Source: Ecdyonurus torrentis (Eukaryota; Arthropoda; Insecta; Ephemeroptera; Heptageniidae). Taken from it: a stretch of 64,000 nt of DNA. The notes below the pieces were generated by a model. That model had not been told where the DNA came from, ran no database searches, and worked only from the letters and a program-made list of their open reading frames with translations. The DNA lies in contig OX439132.1 of the NCBI GenBank assembly GCA_949318235.1, positions 14,625,050 through 14,689,049 of the forward strand, in the 5' to 3' direction. The translations under genes were made by a program, and so were the position numbers. Positions 42,653 through 57,320 of this stretch are shown here, one piece after another; position 1 is the first letter of the stretch; every line of letters starts with the position of its first letter.

Positions 42653-42777
42653 CTGAAACAAGAAACAAAAGAAAATGTCAAATACATATAATAATAACAT
42701 TGTGATGTATATGTAGCGAAGAAATATTATTCATTTACGCTATTGGAATTTGTATTTACAAGCAATTGATTGTAATA

Positions 42778-42989
42778 CACGGACAAAAATAACGATGTAA
42801 TAATTGCGCTAGCTCATTTTCAGCACAACTTGTTCAATACAGCATAATTTATGCTATACTGCAAAATAATTATGTCATATAGCAAATATTAAGTTGCATA
42901 GCATAGTTATTTATGTTGTTCTAATTTAGAATAATTTATGCTATAATGACATAAATGCAGCATAAATTACGTAATTTGTTCTTTCCGCG
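42778..42989 (-). mobile_element. about 0.21-kb CACGGA-ended MITE, inverted copy beside the terminal exon
   Basis: This is the same family in reverse orientation. It starts CACGGACAAAAAT and ends ATTTGTTCTTTCCGCG, with TA on both sides (42776-42777, 42990-42991). Internal blocks GCTCATTTTCAGCACAA and AAATGCAGCATAAATTACG match the other two copies in reverse complement. It lies about 125 bp inside the large intron, next to the terminal exon's acceptor. Confidence 0.85.
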
Positions 42990-43126
42990 TACATACTTAC
43001 GATATTTAAAAACATTCCATGTCTCTATATAGGTAAATTAATGTACTATTTTAGTATTAGTGTTGTATTATTGAAATAGCTATTGATTCCACATAATTTA
43101 AATCATTTTACTGTATTTTCAAATCC

Positions 43127-43131
<5 letters not shown>

Positions 43132-43166
<35 letters not shown>
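43132..43166. repeat. (TC)n microsatellite
   Basis: TC run of about 35 bp. Confidence 0.95.
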
Positions 43167-43171
<5 letters not shown>

Positions 43172-43561
43172 CTCACTAGTAATATTTACTCTCAAGATTT
43201 TCAGTTTATTTAAATTCAGCGCCTCAAGGAAAATGAAATAATTATTTGTATAGTAAAATGTATAAACGTATATACTGTGACTTTACTACATAGCAAACAA
43301 AAGCTTTATGATTTACTGTCTTTTCTGTATATCCCTATAACATATAATACTAAATTGTGTATATAATCCACGTAGTAACAAAATACATCACTTAAATCAG
43401 CGAGAGATAACAAGATATCACAATTTAGAAGGAGAAATTCTAGTTTATTTTCCACAACTAAATTCCTATTTTCTCTGTTATATATGTATATATGTGAGAA
43501 ACAATGCCACGTAGACGAATCCTAGAGTTTGTTTTAAGCTTAGGATTAGGTGAGTTAGGGT

Positions 43562-43661
<100 letters not shown>

Positions 43662-44525
43662 CTGCTGACGAGGTCACATGACTTAATACTCTTCATAGTA
43701 TAATAACGTTCAATTTAAATATGCATCTGTTTCTAAAGTCTTTATAAAAGAATAAACCCTATATAAAATTACAATGTCATATTATAATAACTATGCAGAT
43801 TGCAGAGAAATGCAATATGTAAAGAAAAAAAAACTGCATAAAAGATATTTATTTTCAAATAATTAATATTACAAGTAGATATAGCTAACTGTAAAAAGAT
43901 ACACGATGAAATATTTCATAAATGAAGATTTGATAATTCCTTATTGTTTTGCAGTTATTTGAATGTTTTATTTCGCAGTTTAAACTTTTTTTTTTACTTG
44001 TCAATATACAAACTTAGCTACTTGTGAATAAAATATACTGCCTTTTTCAAGTGTAAGTCTTACGTTAAAAGTCCATTTTTTTTGTTTTAAATGACTGTAT
44101 AAAAAAATATAAGAGTTTTCAGTTATACTGTAGGAAGAAAACGAGTAAGTTGATGTTTCAAATCTGAATATCAGCTTTATATATATATAGCATTATATAG
44201 ACGGTAAACGGCTTGGAAAGAAAAAAAAGACAAGATCATATTTTTGAAGTAGGTATATTTATACGTACTTTAGGGATATATCAGAAATGCCGTACACGGA
44301 AAGAAAAGTATTCAAAGTGCTGTCAAAAAAATATTTAAATAAATAGATACAGAAATCAAGATGGAGAATTGTTATGTTGATTATTATTATTAATAACTTA
44401 ATACCTTATATAGTATGTCTTTAAGCATAAATATATATTTCACGGATTGTGCTTTGCATATTTGAGCAATTTATTCAGTCTGTTGCTGAAATAAACATGA
44501 ATTTGAATCTTACTAACATAATTAA

Positions 44526-44822
44526 AGCTATCATCCAGTTCAAACAACATGCTCTTTTGATTCATTTAACACCAAATGGAACACCTAAAACCATTATAAT
44601 TTTTTACTAGTACCCACGCAAGAGAGCACACAAAAACTGTAAAGTAGGCTATAACTTTTAAACAATCCTGACGTCACGATTGTCTGCATTCAATAGAAAA
44701 AATTGTGCGGGTTGCATAAGTTACATACGTTTAAGGGGACAAAATTATTTGTAGTTTTGAAAATCTCATTTTGTGTTTATTAAATTAAAAGGGACGATCT
44801 CTTAAAAGTGGTTTTATAAACT
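44526..44822 (-). mobile_element. rearranged copy of the TTAA-flanked element
   Basis: From 44526 to about 44720 the sequence matches copies A and B in reverse complement (for example ATTGTGCGGGTTGCATAA, and a CAAGAGAGC block). It begins after TTAA at 44522-44525. From about 44750 it instead resembles their right end in forward orientation (ATCTCATTTTGTGTTTATTAA). So it looks like two right-end halves facing each other, either a fold-back derivative or two overlapping insertions. The right boundary is uncertain. Confidence 0.6.
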
Positions 44823-45115
44823 AAAAACAACATTTTTCTTTCTTTTATACATAGATAATTATGTAACCTATAATATTTAAAATTAGAGAATTAATAGTAA
44901 CAAAAAATATTATATCTAGGTATAATTTTATAATAAGTAATAAGAGATTAGTTTTTTTTTTTTTTTTTTTTTTTTTTTTGTAAAATATGTTTACGTAATA
45001 GCTTTGAAATTTCTCAGTGTGAAACACATATTATGGAACGTCCTAGTAATGACTACTGTACTTTAAAATAAAGTTGAATAAAAATGTCATGAAGTTTTAT
45101 CTCAAACATTTTCCT

Positions 45116-45116
<1 letters not shown>

Positions 45117-45182
<66 letters not shown>
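45117..45182. repeat. (TC)n microsatellite
   Basis: TC run of about 66 bp. Confidence 0.97.
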
Positions 45183-45185
<3 letters not shown>

Positions 45186-45565
45186 TCTTACTCTCTCTTC
45201 ATTTTATATCCACAAACTGTACATACTAGCTCTAGCTCTCAATAAAGAAATAAATTTAATGGATTTTCATATTTACATAATAAATAATGATTTCATCTAT
45301 GAGGTTATACGTTGTGGATAGAGAGGTAATTTAAATGCAAAGCAAATATATAAAATTTAAATATATTTATTTTTTGTGTTTAGTATGATTTTTTTTTATA
45401 TAAACTCTTGTATATTCAAAACTGTATACTGATTTGATTTTTATGTATTTGCGTCACATAATAGCAATAAAATTCATGAAAAGTACGTGATTTTATCAAT
45501 TAGGCTATTGAAAAAAAAAATTGGTATATATTATAATATTTTATTATGATTGGAAGCATCCTCTT

Positions 45566-45597
<32 letters not shown>

Positions 45598-46281
45598 TTT
45601 TTTGAAGGGCTGATTGAATTTATATTTTTAATATACTTTATATTGTCATTTCACTCTCCCCTGCTTCATTTGAAAATGTGATATAATGAATACATGCTAG
45701 ACTGTTTTAATATTAGAGTCTGATTCCATGTGTATATAACTCTCCAATATGATAAATTTCTTGGCAGGACTACGATAAAAGAAAAGAAGAAGCTCAATAA
45801 TTTTTTTAAGTACTTAAGAAAAACTTTTTTTTTTATTCTATATATTTTTAAAACGGACGTTTCATACCAAAAACACAAACAAAAAACAAAACAACAACAA
45901 CTTTAATAATATTATTGCTTGTATATCTATAATATATTATAATGCATGATCTGTATTGGCAACAATATAAAAATGTACCAATTTACAAAAACTATAAGCT
46001 CATTAAAAAACAATATACATTTTTTATTAAAAATAAAAATCAATCAAGTGTCAAATTTTAATTTATTGATATCAACTAAAAAAAATTATTTATTTATATT
46101 TTCAGAATACAATAAAAAATAATTTTAACACTATAAACAATCCATATATGCGAATGAGTGGAGGGTGGGGACGAGTTTATATGTTATATTATTTTTATGA
46201 GCTCCCTGTTGCAATACTATAAATAATCTCAAATGTTTGTATTGATTTTGTTGTTGTTTATTTGTAAATATGGTTAATAAA

Positions 46282-46287
<6 letters not shown>

Positions 46288-46315
<28 letters not shown>
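46288..46315. repeat. (AG)n microsatellite
   Basis: AG run of about 28 bp. An opposite-phase TC run lies at 46541-46565. Confidence 0.9.
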
Positions 46316-46319
<4 letters not shown>

Positions 46320-46841
46320 ATAAAAATAAATCCAAGCAAATTTTTGTAGTTGAAAATGTTATATTTATGTATAAATGTCACATAGCTCAGTAAGTAAAAT
46401 AGCCATGAGAATGAATACGAGTTTATCACATAACTGTATTCACATTTCAAGTACTTATGAACTGTTTTCATAAAACTCTCTATGGACTTGTTTGTTGTAA
46501 TATAAAACAGGGCGATTATTATAACGTATTTTTTTAAACCTCTCTCTCTCTCTCTCTCTCTCTCTATAAAAATCTATTACCTGTGTTGTTTTTTTTATTA
46601 TTATTCATAATATAAAATTTAACGAAGAGGAAATAAAAATATATTATGTAATGTTTTATAATTAATCAAGTTGCTTGTTAATTAGGAATTTTGTTTTTAC
46701 AACAAAGGTAATTTTGTTATAAGGGGTTAAAAATAATTAGCAAGAGAGTGAAATATTTTGTCAAACAAACAACTCATATTTTTAAACTTCATGTTTTCTA
46801 TATATATATGCAGTATATAAACAAACACATTTATTCTATAG

Positions 46842-46978
<137 letters not shown>

Positions 46979-47117
46979 GCACCTGTCAATAAAATAATAA
47001 AACACTAATTGATCATTAGTATTAATCTGTCTTTTATATTTTGCTTCGAATGTCAAGCAAATAATAATTGGTCTAAATTGAAAAATTTCAACTTAATTTC
47101 ACACATGGGTTAATTCT

Positions 47118-47121
<4 letters not shown>

Positions 47122-47168
<47 letters not shown>
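47122..47168. repeat. (TC)n microsatellite
   Basis: TC run of about 46 bp. Confidence 0.95.
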
Positions 47169-47169
<1 letters not shown>

Positions 47170-48131
47170 GACGTTATGTTATATTGTTGAACGCGTCGAT
47201 GTAATGTACTGCATAAGGTTACTGTACTTCAATGCATTACAGGAATATTTCAATACTTCTAATATTGATTAAAACAAAACTAATTATAATAGTTATCAAT
47301 AATACTTATGTTGAAATAATTGTTTCTTACGATTGGATAAATTGAAATTTAATGCTATCGTTAAGAAATAAAATTTGCTGTCATTAAACCTCAACCTTCA
47401 ATTTATATTATTCCGCATAATATTATTCTAAATTGCTACTTATTATCAATATACATTGAATTAAATTTCAATCATATTATAAGAAGAAAAAATCTTTATA
47501 TGAATAGAAATGCAATAAAAATTTACATTTCAAATCAATGAAAAAAATAGCAGGAGAAAAAAAAAATACATATATATTAAGGTTGTTAAAAAACAGAATA
47601 ATTTTTCCTCTCTGCTCTACTACATTTTTATGGTAGTTTCTGTTTTTATGAAAAATACGCTCGGCAAAAATAAAAGACTAGCCAGAAAGTCGAGACGTTT
47701 CGAACCAGACAAAAAGAAGGGAAAAAGAAATAGAAGGGGGTTCCATATATATAGAGACATATAATGACATAGATAAAGTAAAATAATAAAACATGCTACA
47801 TGACACTAAAAAAAAATACTATCCAAAAACTATATTAAATATGTATGAGATTCTTCTAAAACACGATTTTACAATTTACTATGATGACATTTTACTTAAC
47901 TACCTCGATTTTTTATTTTGTACATTTGTATTTTAATTATTTACTTCATGTTTTTTTAAATAGAATTTTTTATTATTTGTAAACTGCATTTTTTTATATG
48001 TATCCTTGTAATGGATTACTTTAGTGTTTTTATAAAAAGCTTTTATTGGTGTGCTCTTAATGTAAATACTTTTTATAAAACATTATTTGTTAACATTTAA
48101 AAGAATACATTATATGTAATATCCATGCCAA

Positions 48132-48134
<3 letters not shown>

Positions 48135-48209
<75 letters not shown>
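48135..48209. repeat. (AT)n microsatellite
   Basis: AT run of about 75 bp with degenerate AT sequence after it. Confidence 0.95.
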
Positions 48210-48212
<3 letters not shown>

Positions 48213-48639
48213 TATATATATATTATATATAATACATATATAAACACGTAGTATAAAAAAATATATAATGTGTTTTTATACATGTTATAAGCAATTTTAA
48301 AATAAAATGGAATGAATATGGTTTACCATATAACATAACATAAATATATAAATGCAATATTTTTATATTCTAAACAGAGTTGAAAGCAAAAGAATTTTTT
48401 AGTTGATGTTGTGTGTTTGTATATATGAATGTAAAAAAAAAAAAAATTATATCTTGTATTTTATTGTAAAAGAAAGAAGTGTTTGGATTAGTGTTGACAT
48501 TTTTGTGTGTGGTATATCGAGAGAAAGCGTATGTTGTAGTACAAGATTTTCTACAAAACCAAGAGTTATAATGTTTGAGAAAATTGTGGTTACAAAGTGT
48601 CAAGAAAATACAAGCTGAGAAAATTGCATCCAGCACTTT

Positions 48640-48746
<107 letters not shown>

Positions 48747-49795
48747 CTTGTGTTTGCTCTCTATGTAAAAAAGGGTCTTAAAGAATAAATCTTCTTTTGT
48801 CACAGAAAAAAGTCTCTCCCACCAACACTTACAACTTTTCTGAAAAGAACTCTTACTTTCTTTCTCTCTCTCTCTCTCTTCTATAATATGTATAATAAAA
48901 AAAAGCCACCAAGTAGCTCTGTTTGCTTTGTTTTTAACAGCTCGTATATATAATGCTACATTATTCTTTTGTGATAAAGAAACCATTTATATTATATATA
49001 TGAATATTATATAATTACAATGTCTCATTTTATTTAAAATAATATACATAATGTTTGTGTGTTTTTGCCATGCAAATTTTTAAATCATAAATGGGTATTA
49101 AATAAAAATTACGATGCTTATTTATTAAATGTTGCTTATTTAGATCTCCATATATAAATTTATAAGGAAAATAATCCTTTAAAGGTTAATAAATTTTAAT
49201 TTGAACTTTAATTCCTTTAGTATATAAATTTTAATTAATTTTCAAGAGATAATTATCCTGAAACGATTAACAACTTGTTTAAAAAATAATAATAAGAAAA
49301 TATATTGTAGCTCGTATTTGCAGTATTATAAGACTTAAAAGAACATTATATATATATAAAAACTCTTTATAATTATAATTAAATGATACTTAAAAGTTGT
49401 ATTACATTAAACTTATAATAAAACATAATTATTTTTCTAACTATAGTTAATATAAAAATATTAGAAAATGAAAATAAAATCTCTTGTAAATATATAAAAT
49501 TTTCTTTTACATGATTTTTATCTAAAAGCATAACACTTGTTTTTATTGTAACTGACAAAAAGTTTTTTAAAAAAATGTGTTCATAATGTTTATTCTATTC
49601 ACGTTTTGATATGACCCTTGAAAGATATATATAGAAAATAAAATATACTTTTTTTTTGGTGCCACACATATGTATACGCAGCTCACGGAATAGCAGTTTA
49701 CACAATTTTCCATTCTAAGCAAAATTTTGATCTTCTTTTTGAGTCGTTGCCATATCGATCTTTTATATTCAAAAAGTTAGCATCAAACTAGAAGA

Positions 49796-49920
<125 letters not shown>

Positions 49921-50768
49921 GGTGTAAAATTCAAGGGGGGGTAAAATTGCTTTAGGGCGCGAAGACGTACTTCACCCTATAATTATCTTATATGCATAAT
50001 AATCGTTTTATAAAATATCCCATTGTTGTGTGAAGTTATTTTTATAAAATTTCAATGAACAATACAATACACGTCAAAGAGAACGACTAGTGTTTGTTAT
50101 GTTAAAATTTTGTTGTCATTAAGATTTACTATTATACTTTAAACTTTGTGATTTAAATTAAATCTTCGTATTGTATAAGAATAATGCATTATTTTGCATT
50201 GAAAGAAGGGTTTAAAGCTATTATTATTAATATGCACTCATTGAAAATGTTTTATGAAAGCTCTGTCTTAGCTTTCATTATCTTCTTTGAATTGACAAAT
50301 ATAACTTGGATTGTATTTGGAAAATAACGTGAAAATTTTAAAGAAACAAGTTAAGTCTATATCAAAATAATGTTTTTGGATGTCAGTATTGAGAAAAAGA
50401 AAGAGTGATTCAAACCATTAGTTAACTTTGATAAGTAAAATTTATATGCAAGAATACAATTATGAAATACTATATTCTTCAATTACGTTTCCATTTATTA
50501 ATTTCTCCCTGGCTCATACAAACGGATGAGAGGTAAAAAAAAAGAAGAAAAAAAGAAGTAAATTTATAATATTTGACATTATAACCTTTTTATCTTTTAT
50601 ACAAGAAAGACTAAACATGACTAAAATAAATGAATAAGAGTATATAATAAAAAAGATAAAACATCGTATACAAAAAATATAAGTATAAATCCAAATCTTT
50701 TTAAAGTCCATATAGAAACCTCAAATGTAAAGCTTTATATCGTGTAAGGCATGGAATAATAGGACATA

Positions 50769-50771
<3 letters not shown>

Positions 50772-50831
<60 letters not shown>
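50772..50831. repeat. (AG)n microsatellite
   Basis: Perfect AG run of about 60 bp. Confidence 0.97.
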
Positions 50832-50837
<6 letters not shown>

Positions 50838-51600
50838 GTAGCTGGACGGTATGCTACTTGAATTCTTGACACGGATGCCATCATTCACAATTCAGAAGCA
50901 AAAAAAAAATAAAAAGCAAGTCAGGACTCAGATGCTTGCAGGGTTGCGGTCAATGCAGGGATATAAGAAAATCGTACCATATGAGGCACAATGTTCATCT
51001 CTATATAAGACAACCAAGATCATATAAATTTATAAGATAAGTCAATATAATCTAATTATCTATTATAACAATTTATAATAATTTTTGTTTTATTTCAACA
51101 AAATATTTCAGAGATCATAATACAATTATGTTCGATCAGTCGCTAGATATGTTATATAATATCTGGATTAGTTATTCTTGTTATTGTATCCCTGTTTACA
51201 TGTATTTAGTTTCATGTAAAAGTATAATAGAAAAAAAGAAGACTTGTATTATAAGGGAATGATTTGAAATCGTACAAGCATATAAAAAAGTACATATATA
51301 GCGGTATATTGAGTTTTTTGGTTGAATAAAATAGTCCATTTAAATGCAAAAAATTCTGACTTTTCTTTCTTTAGATCTATATATTTTCAACATGTTGTGT
51401 AAAACCCTCCTGTTCTCTTTTGTCAATTCTTAGAACTGAATGTAGATGCAATGAGATGCAAAATGATTTTTTTTTTTTTTAACTTTTTTGATACTGATTA
51501 TTTGCATTTCAATTTAGAGGACACAATGCATCTCAGCAGAGCTAACAGAAAGTAAGTTATTTGTTGTATAAATACTTTTTGTATAATACATTTTACAATC

Positions 51601-51902
51601 TATAATCTTATATCAGTAATAAATATATTTTCCTTACATTTTTAAGCCAATTAACTAAGAATTTAAGCACAATGATGTTGTTAGTTATCGTATATTTTTA
51701 ACTATAATATGTTCCATAACTTTACTTATTATTAACTTATTTGCTACCAATACGTATTGGAAAATACACATAATCAATAATCTTATATCCATATAATAAA
51801 TTTCCCTTTCTTACATTTTTAAGCCAATTAACTAATAATTTAAGCTTAATGATATTGTTGGTCTTTATGATACTGTCTCTTTTTAACTGTAATATGTATC
51901 GT
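51601..51902 (+). repeat. two imperfect direct repeats about 177 bp apart
   Basis: The blocks ATAATCTTATATC, TTACATTTTTAAGCCAATTA and ACTAAGAATTTAAGC (or AATAATTTAAGC) plus ATGATGTTGTT (or ATGATATTGTT) occur at 51603-51714 and again at 51779-51900. This is an old local duplication. Confidence 0.75.
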
Positions 51903-53577
51903 TTAGATTTCTTTAAAATATAATAAAAAAAAAAAAGGGCAGCGGATCATAAGTACGAAGAGGGTGTATTTAATTTATAGTTATAGTAAAAAAATATTTA
52001 TGATAACGTGTTAAATCTTTAATCTTATTGTTCTCTCTGTTAAAAACTCCCAAGAAAAAAATAAATTATATAAAAATAACATTAAAACTATATAATAAAA
52101 ATTAAAGAGGGCTTTATAAAAGTAACAAAATATTTTTTCTAAACAAATTTACACAAGTGCTTTCTCTGTATAATTTATTTCTGCTTTCACACAAGGAGTG
52201 CATATCTCGCAAAGGGATAAAAAAAAATCCCAGTCTCACTTTCTCTCTCTTTTTATTTTTTTCATTGAAGTGGCTCCCCTTTCTAGTTGGCATTTAGTGG
52301 TCGTCGCACTTCTCTCTGTGTATATATATTTTTTTCTTCTTATTTTGAGCCCCAGGAATTACGCGAATACCATACTCTTAAATTATATGTTGGAGTACAT
52401 ATATAGCAAACGAGAGAGAAATAAAACCTTTTTTTCTTCTTCTGCCTCCTTGAGGCAGAATTTCTTACGTCTCTTGAGAATAAAGAAAGACATGAAAATA
52501 TACAAAAAGAGAGAAAGAAGGATTGAAACTAAAAGAATTCATTAGCTTTACATTCTATTTCATTTCTAGAAAGAGTTGCATGTTGGAATACTAAAAGATC
52601 TTAAAGTATTATGTAGAACTGTTAAAAAATACAATGCAGAAGATTTTATATAAGATTGTTAAAAGGATTTTTTTTGTAAGCTTTTCTGCAGAGCTTCCTT
52701 AAGAAGTCCCACCTGTGTCCTCTCCTTCCCTCTCTCTTAATCTGTCTATATAATATCAATCAAGTTAGGATCACTTGGTTATTAACAAAAGATAATTTAT
52801 TTTTAGATCAAGGTTTTAAATCATTATCAAGAATAAAAAGAAATCTTGATTAATAATGTAAAAGCTATTTATAGTTCTCTATATACATTGTAACAAAAGC
52901 ATTTTGTTAAAATATTTTATATATAAAAGAAACAAATGGGGCAATTAGTGGTTTCTGTTTGGTCTATGACATTGACGTTTTCATTCCATTTACGCTTTTG
53001 ACCCATTTTACATAATATTTGCTTTTATCTTTTTAACATTGAAAATATAAAGACTTTATAGAATTATATTATAAAGAAAATCAAAAGAAATAACAAAGTA
53101 TAAAGGAACCTTTGTAAAACTGAGTATCATGGTATAGTTTCAAAGTAATGCTATTTTAATTTAAACCTCTGTTTTGAGCATGTAAGAGTTTTGACCATGT
53201 TTGCATTCTTTTCATATATATATCATATTTATTTAGAGATGTTAAATAAATAATTTCAAAAGCATGTGTCATGTTAGTTTCTTTCTATATACATCTCAAA
53301 TAAAATGATATACAGTATTTTGATACTATAATAAAATATATTTTATCAATGCCTTTTTAAGTTTACTTTCTATATGAAAAATCACATTTTTAAATGTACT
53401 GTACAGTAGATGAAATTCAAGAAAATTTGTATATTTTTTTAGGGAGATCAAATATAAACATTATAAAGAGGATCTGAGATTGAACTTTGATGTTGTGAAT
53501 ATGCAATTCAATGGTACATAAAATGGTTTTTTAGTCTCTGTTATTACCTAACTGTATACATATAAAGCCCCTCCCCA

Positions 53578-53579
<2 letters not shown>

Positions 53580-53611
<32 letters not shown>
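53580..53611. repeat. (TC)n microsatellite
   Basis: TC run of about 32 bp. Confidence 0.95.
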
Positions 53612-53613
<2 letters not shown>

Positions 53614-55038
53614 CGTGCGTATATATATGGCTTTTCCTCCTTGTTTTTGTCCCTCCGGGAATAAGAATATGTAAATTTGGATATAAGAACGTTTTACTGC
53701 TACTTTCTCATTTCTCAAAATGTTACTTCAGTGGTGAAAGGGTTAACGTGAAAATAAATTTTATATATTTCAATATTAAATTAGTTTATTTATGAAATTC
53801 TAATCTTATGAATTCATACTATATAATCTCGATTAAGCTCTTGCAGGAGAATTTAAATTATTATTAAACGCCTTTATGTCATACATACGTACTGAATGTA
53901 GTGCACATATATAATAAATATAATATTAAATTTAAAATACTTATACATGGCATTTTTTATTTTATATTGGTATATGGTTCTAATATAAGTTGGTATATGT
54001 ACATTATAAATATATTTTCAATCAAAACTATACACTCATTATATAAAATTGAGCTGAGAGTTGAATTAATTATGATATTATTATAGATATGTTTGTTCAT
54101 AGCCGTATATTGATATAAGTTATTGATATCTTGATAACAAGATGGTTTATATTATGTATGTTGTAGACACACACTTTTGCCAATATATTTATATACCTAT
54201 TTGTAGAAAGGGGCTTAATTTTGTTGAAATTGATACGGGTGGTGTTTACTGAGAGGAATTCAATAGCTTGAGAATGAGGTAAAGTTTGATAGGATGAAAT
54301 GAAGACGAGAGAGAGTGAGAGAGAGAGAGATGCTTACTTTGCTCTGTTTGCACACGCAGCTAAGAGAGAAGAAGAAAGAAGATTGCAGCCGCACATTGTC
54401 TCACATAGAGAAAAAAAAACTCAACTCATGTAGCAAAATATACTGGAGAACTGGTATAAAATAGTGACGTAATTTTATCACTTAATATGATAGCAAGATT
54501 GGTGAACAGTAGTATGTTATATATATAATTTGTATTTTCTTCATTTGAAGACTAATTTTCTTCGCAAGTTAAAGCAAAAACCTAAAACTTATTACATGTT
54601 TTAGTAAATTTGTAGCTGGTAGCTCAAAGTATATATCTTTTGAGATAAAAATAAAGTTGTAGCAACTTTTTTTTCCCACCTGAATGGTTGAATTTTCTAA
54701 ATATCATATTAGCCACCGACAAGTATAAATTTGCTTAGTATTTTTCTTTGAGAGAGAAAAAAAACAACTTGATGAATAATTTATTTTAATCCTTTCTGCG
54801 TTAATAAAAATAATAAGAATAATAATTTCAGCTTGTAAATCTTTAAAATATTATAAATTTTAAAACAACAAAAACAGAAAAGAACTTTTTACTTTATAAT
54901 ATTAATCATTATTTCCAGTGTTTTGAAGTGTAAATTTAAACTTCTCTCTCTCTCGCTCTCTCTCGTTCTCTTTCATTCCCATAAAAACAAAGCTTAAGAT
55001 TTCCATGAGTTTGCAACATGTTTCCTTCCTTCCTTCTT

Positions 55039-55042
<4 letters not shown>

Positions 55043-55101
<59 letters not shown>
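55043..55101. repeat. (TC)n microsatellite
   Basis: TC run of about 58 bp preceded by a TTCC-rich stretch. Confidence 0.95.
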
Positions 55102-55102
<1 letters not shown>

Positions 55103-55218
55103 AAGTAGTAAAATTTTATAACACCAGCAGCAAAACAACAGGTCATTATTGACGTACAAAAAGTTTTAAACATCCCAAATAATGTTCTGGTAAAAAAAAT
55201 CCCTATTTTATGTTTTTC

Positions 55219-55251
<33 letters not shown>

Positions 55252-56974
55252 TCTTTAGAGCTCATGTTACGAATGTTTTTAATTGATAACATACGAGTCC
55301 TTTGTGTACTCAAATTTAATGTAGAAACATGCTCTAGGGAGTAGAATGAGGTATTAAAATTTCATAATAAATAAGGTTTCATAATGAGCAACAATATTTT
55401 CATTTTCTCTACTCCTTTTCTCCTCGTTATACTCGGCTTGTGTATCAAATATACAACAATATTTTATTGTGTTGTGTATATATGAGAAAATTAATTAAAA
55501 TTTTACCTCTTGTAGGTTCTTCTTAATTTAACATTTACAATAAAATTTTCTTCTAATGAGAAGGAGAGGTCTTGGAAGAAAAAAGAAAACTTTTTGGAAG
55601 TAGAAATTGTCTTCTCAAGCATGAAAATACGACGTTGTAAGTTTTTTTTTTTTTTTTTTTTTTTGAAAGTTTTTGAAGGAAATGAAGTCATTTTTTTTAG
55701 TATGTAACAGTCTTTGGTAAAGAAGAAGTTTGAACTTGCTTTTGAACTGGTCAGAGAGCAAATAGAGTTAAAAGAAGAAAAAAAGTAAGTAAAAAAGAAA
55801 ACTTATACTGTTACAAAACTTTGCAATTTTTTTTTTATTGAAAATTGAAAAGAAATAAATGATATGATAAGAATTCAGAAAAACAAGAACTGAAAGAAAA
55901 ATTTTACTATCAATTCTCAATTTTACCATTTTCAAACCTTTGCCATTCATTGTTATTCTATACAACAATTTTTTAGAGCTTTGTGTAAAGTTTTTTGGTG
56001 GTAATAAATAGAAAAATATAAATTGTAAATAAATAAGGTATAATAAGTAATAATCTTCAAGCAAGAAATTTATAAATTTCATTTTTTTTTCTTGCATTAA
56101 TAATATTCTTTTATTTCTTTCAAAAAGAAACAAAATCTACTTAACATCTAATCTGTATAAGAAATCTATTTTTCATTTCTCCTACCTATACACATAAAAA
56201 AGTAATTAATTGGTCATTAATTTTATATTTTGACATATTTAGATAATATCTTATTTATTTTAAAATGAATTGTCTTTATGTTTATATAATATCTCTTTTA
56301 ATATATTTCAATTAAAAAAAGAGGGGGATTTTGACTGAGAGGGGAATAAAAATGATAAATTATCAGAGAATTTGTAATTATAAAGAATGAAATGAAAATT
56401 ATTTTTAAAAATATATTGTTTATACGTTTTTTTTTAATATAATGGAGCTTAATGATTACAATGTTTGAAAAAACATGCAAACAAAACTTATTAAATACAA
56501 AATTACGTATTGATTTTACATTTTATATAACGTATATTTTATGTTTTGTGGTTTTAATTCTAACTGGATAATACAAAAGAGAGTGCAACTAGCAATGTCT
56601 AAAACAGTATTTTAATATTTTGTTTTAACCTTTATACTCGTACAGAATAAAGTTGAGTGTTTTCTAACTATTAAATAGCAAAAGCTATAGCAAAGTTTCT
56701 GTACATGATGTGAGAAAAAAAAGTTTTCATCATTTGGTAAATAAATCTGCAATTTCTGTATATGAGAGATGAATATACATAAAAACTATATCCATGTATA
56801 ATGTATGTACTTTATAATATATAATACAGACTTTTCTGTTGTAACCTCTATTATTATTATTATTTTGTTCTTTTTTAACTTAGAACTTGTATTTAAAATT
56901 AAATACAAGTTTGTAATGAGTATTTCCTTTAAACTAACAGTAAGTAGAGTAAGTAACTTATATAAAAATGTTAA

Positions 56975-57320
56975 AGGAATAGACCAGAAGAAAAAATAAG
57001 CATTTATATCACAAAATACTTGATGGGACTTACATAAATAACTTTAGTTTGTCTCAAAACTCAACTGTGACTCCGTAGTAGTGATCAGAAATTTTCAATT
57101 TATGCAACCCGCACAACATTTTTTACTAATTTTTCCATGTTTCTGACGTCAGAAACATGAATAATCACGCAAATTGCATACTTTAAAGTATTTTCACGCT
57201 CTCTCGTGGGGCTACATTAACATTCTGGTAAATATTGTCAACAGTTTAGATTAGAAGATCCCATTTCGTGTTTATTTATTAAAAAGCACATAATTATGTT
57301 GTTTTATGTGGTCTATGGCT
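56975..57320 (+). mobile_element. non-autonomous inverted-repeat element with TTAA flanks (copy B)
   Basis: The element is 346 bp and aligns along its length with copy A. Shared blocks include ACTTGATGGGACT, TTATGCAACCCGCACAACAT, CACGCAAATTGCATACTTTA and ACGCTCTC. The ends are AGGAATAGACC and GGTCTATGGCT, flanked by TTAA at 56971-56974 and 57321-57324. It is in the same orientation as copy A and more diverged at the tips. No coding capacity. Confidence 0.85.

Noticed and set aside
44293..44330. TACACGGAAAGAAAAG, like the left end of the CACGGA elements
   Set aside because: No matching right end was found downstream, so it is at best a truncated copy.
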